NCBI GenBank assembly: GCA_022793355.1
Contig: JAAWCR010000065.1
Span: 1 to 6,095, forward strand
Length of the DNA: 6,095 nucleotides
Origin: Lawsonibacter sp.
GTDB taxonomy: Bacteria; Bacillota; Clostridia; Oscillospirales; Oscillospiraceae
Direction of reading: 5' to 3'
Shown here: positions 4,461 through 6,095 of the stretch, one piece after another
How the letters are laid out: every line of letters starts with the position of its first letter
Numbering within the stretch: position 1 is the stretch's first letter
Position numbers and translations under genes: made by a program
Notes under the pieces: model-generated
The model's input: the letters and a program-made list of their open reading frames with translations, nothing else
The model's database searches: none
What the model was told of the DNA's origin: nothing

Positions 4461-5903
4461 ATGCGCTCTCTATACCGACGTCAGCTTACCATGATGGTAA
4501 GCATCATGCTTATCTCCTTCACCCTGCTGGCCGGGGCCTTCATGCTGCTATCCTACCGCTATATCATCGGTGAGACCCGGGACTCCGTCAAGCGCAACGC
4601 CGGCTATATCTCCAGCTTTACCTCCACCTACTACCGGCACTACCTCACCCTGGATGTTCAGGATGAGTTCTACAGCAGCTATATGGCCTCCATCGCCATG
4701 ATTTCCAACTCCCATGTCATCGTGGCCGACGGCGCCGGAAAAATCCTCTACTCCACCGACGGCAGCCACTTCTATCAGTACGAGGACAGCCAGCTCCCCG
4801 AGGGGCTGGTGACGCAGGTGCTGAACGAGGGCTCTTACAACGGCATGACCAACCTGGGCGGCATCTACCCGGAGCGGCGGTATATGTCCGCCCTCCCCGT
4901 CACAAACCAGGTGGGACCGCTGCCAGTGATACAGGGAATGGTGCTGGTGGCGGCCAGCGCCTCCAATCTGTCCGAGATGTGGGCCTCCACCGCCACCATC
5001 TTCTTTTTCTCCGCGGTGGTGGTGTTCCTGATTTCCGTGATTGCCAGCACCCTCACCTCCGCCTACCAGACCCGGCCCCTGAACGAGATGGCTGAGGCCG
5101 CCCGGAAATTCGGCCAGGGGGAATTCGACGTGCGGGTCACCGGCTACGAGGACCGGGGGGACGAGGTGAGCGACCTGGCCGAGGCCTTCAACTCCATGGC
5201 CAACTCTCTGGAGAAGGTGGAGAGCCAGCGTGCAGAATTCATCGCCAACGTCTCCCATGAGCTGAAAACCCCCATGACCACCATTGCCGGCTTCGCCGAG
5301 GGTATTTTAGACGGCACCATCCCCCCCGAGCGGGAGCGGGAGTCCCTGGAAATTGTGGTGTCGGAAACCCGCCGCCTCAGCCGTCTGGTGCGGCGAATGC
5401 TGGATTTGTCCCGGCTCAACGCCCTGGCCGAAAGCACCGTCACCGCCCAGGAGACCTTCGACCTTACCGAGGTCATGTCCCGGGTGCTCATCAGCCTGGA
5501 GACGAAAATCACCGACCGGCAGCTTGACGTGGAGGTCCAGATGCCGGAGGACAAGCTGATGGTCTGGGGCGACCCAGACTCCATCACCCAAGTGTGCTAC
5601 AATCTGCTGGACAACGCGGCCAAGTTCGCCGCCCCCGGCACCGCTATCTCCATTCAGATTACCAAAAAGGATGGGAAAGCCCACACCAACATCCGCAACC
5701 TGGGGGCCACAATCCCGCCGGAGGAGCTGCCCCTGCTGTTCGAGCGGTTCCACAAGGCGGACTACTCCCGCTCCATGGACCGTGAGGGCGTAGGTCTGGG
5801 GCTGTATATTGTCAAGACTATTCTGGGCAACCTAAAGGAGAACATCACCGTAACCAGCGAGGACGGGGTGACCCAGTTCCACTTTACCCTGACGCTGGCG
5901 TAA
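4461..5903 (+). CDS. Membrane sensor histidine kinase (HAMP, HisKA, HATPase)
   Basis: A 480-residue partner kinase. Membrane helices at about 9-31 and 178-200 flank an extracellular sensor domain of about 145 residues that resembles a PAS/Cache fold. HAMP follows (about 201-255). The phosphoacceptor H266 is in VSHELKTP. The ATP-binding domain has the N box with N381 and N385, the F box FERF (427-430) and the G2 box G443-V-G-L-G. The G1 box reads N413-L-G-A-T where D-x-G-x-G is usual, so the adenine-binding Asp is replaced by Asn. All other motifs are intact, so activity is still likely. ATG 4461 lies 2 bases after the regulator's stop. GTG 4455 overlaps that stop as GTGA and is an alternative that adds two residues. 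The signal sensed is unknown. Confidence 0.94.
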   Translation: MRSLYRRQLTMMVSIMLISFTLLAGAFMLLSYRYIIGETRDSVKRNAGYISSFTSTYYRHYLTLDVQDEFYSSYMASIAMISNSHVIVADGAGKILYSTDGSHFYQYEDSQLPEGLVTQVLNEGSYNGMTNLGGIYPERRYMSALPVTNQVGPLPVIQGMVLVAASASNLSEMWASTATIFFFSAVVVFLISVIASTLTSAYQTRPLNEMAEAARKFGQGEFDVRVTGYEDRGDEVSDLAEAFNSMANSLEKVESQRAEFIANVSHELKTPMTTIAGFAEGILDGTIPPERERESLEIVVSETRRLSRLVRRMLDLSRLNALAESTVTAQETFDLTEVMSRVLISLETKITDRQLDVEVQMPEDKLMVWGDPDSITQVCYNLLDNAAKFAAPGTAISIQITKKDGKAHTNIRNLGATIPPEELPLLFERFHKADYSRSMDREGVGLGLYIVKTILGNLKENITVTSEDGVTQFHFTLTLA

Positions 5904-5962
5904 GGTGCGCCCGGGCCGCTGCGGGTGGCGGTCTCTACTGTTTTTTCATGGGGGGAACTACT

Positions 5963-6095
5963 ATGGACAACCGAAACGACCTGTGGCGGGGTGGCCCCTG
6001 GGAACAGCCTGCCCCCGTGTTTCCCGATCCGCCCGCCGTTCACATTCCGCCACCCACCACCCACTGGGATCGGCCGGACCTTCGGGCCAGGCACA
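5963..6095 (+). CDS. Start of a third operon gene, proline-rich N-terminus (partial)
   Basis: Forty-four codons are visible before the window ends, with no stop. The ATG follows a G-rich tract, GGGGGG (5950-5955), seven bases upstream. The visible part begins MDNRNDLWRGGPWEQP and is rich in Pro, Trp and His, with no membrane segment yet. It lies 59 bp after the kinase on the same strand, so it probably belongs to the operon. In related Clostridia I recall membrane-anchored HtrA/DegP-like serine proteases with this kind of Pro-rich cytosolic N-terminus placed after a two-component system. That identity is a guess from context, since no protease domain is in view. Confidence 0.7.
   Translation, partial: MDNRNDLWRGGPWEQPAPVFPDPPAVHIPPPTTHWDRPDLRARH

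Noticed and set aside
5914..5946. Possible terminator after the histidine kinase (GGCCGC with GCGGTC, then TTTTTT)
   Set aside because: The stem is 6 bp with a wobble and an 8-nt loop, and the T-tract begins 7 nt after it. Read-through into the gene at 5963 is more likely.

Overview
The window looks like chromosomal DNA from a fairly high-GC, Gram-positive gut Clostridium relative (Oscillospiraceae / Flavonifractor-like). The reasons are GC-rich, C/G-ending codons in the genes, AT-rich intergenic DNA, GAGGTG and AAGGAGAG ribosome binding sites, sigma-A type promoters, and protein families typical of that group. The lineage is an inference from style, not from a marker gene.

Layout. Positions 1-430 carry no protein gene. 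They hold two diverged tandem copies of a non-coding unit, about 178 bp apart. Read on the minus strand, each unit has three half-sites spaced 11 bp apart, a conserved TATGAT -10 box, about 95 nt of C/U-rich sequence with anti-Shine-Dalgarno motifs, and a GC-rich terminator hairpin. I interpret them as twin small RNA genes. Positions 431-2017 (minus) encode an AbgT-family membrane transporter with its own extended -10 promoter and a structured leader. Positions 2018-2459 are a divergent intergenic region with two promoters. Positions 2460-3635 (plus) encode a cation diffusion facilitator of the MntE (manganese) type with a duplicated C-terminal domain. Positions 3766-4458 and 4461-5903 (plus) encode an OmpR-family response regulator and its membrane histidine kinase. 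Position 5963 to the edge is the start of a third gene, with a proline-rich N-terminus, cut off by the window.

Most interesting inference. The promoter of the two-component system carries TTTACA-N5-TTCACC directly after the stop codon of the metal exporter and 19 bp before a perfect TATAAT. The same motif (TTTACA-N5-TTCACG, plus a third half-site) lies 20 bp before the -10 box of the twin units. OmpR-family regulators usually bind direct repeats with an 11-bp period. The simplest reading is that this response regulator activates its own operon and a pair of small anti-Shine-Dalgarno RNAs. This resembles the streptococcal CiaRH/csRNA circuit. One of the RNAs has nine contiguous bases complementary to the ribosome binding site of the neighbouring AbgT-family gene. 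The circuit is a hypothesis. The motifs, the repeat and the complementarity can be read directly in the sequence.
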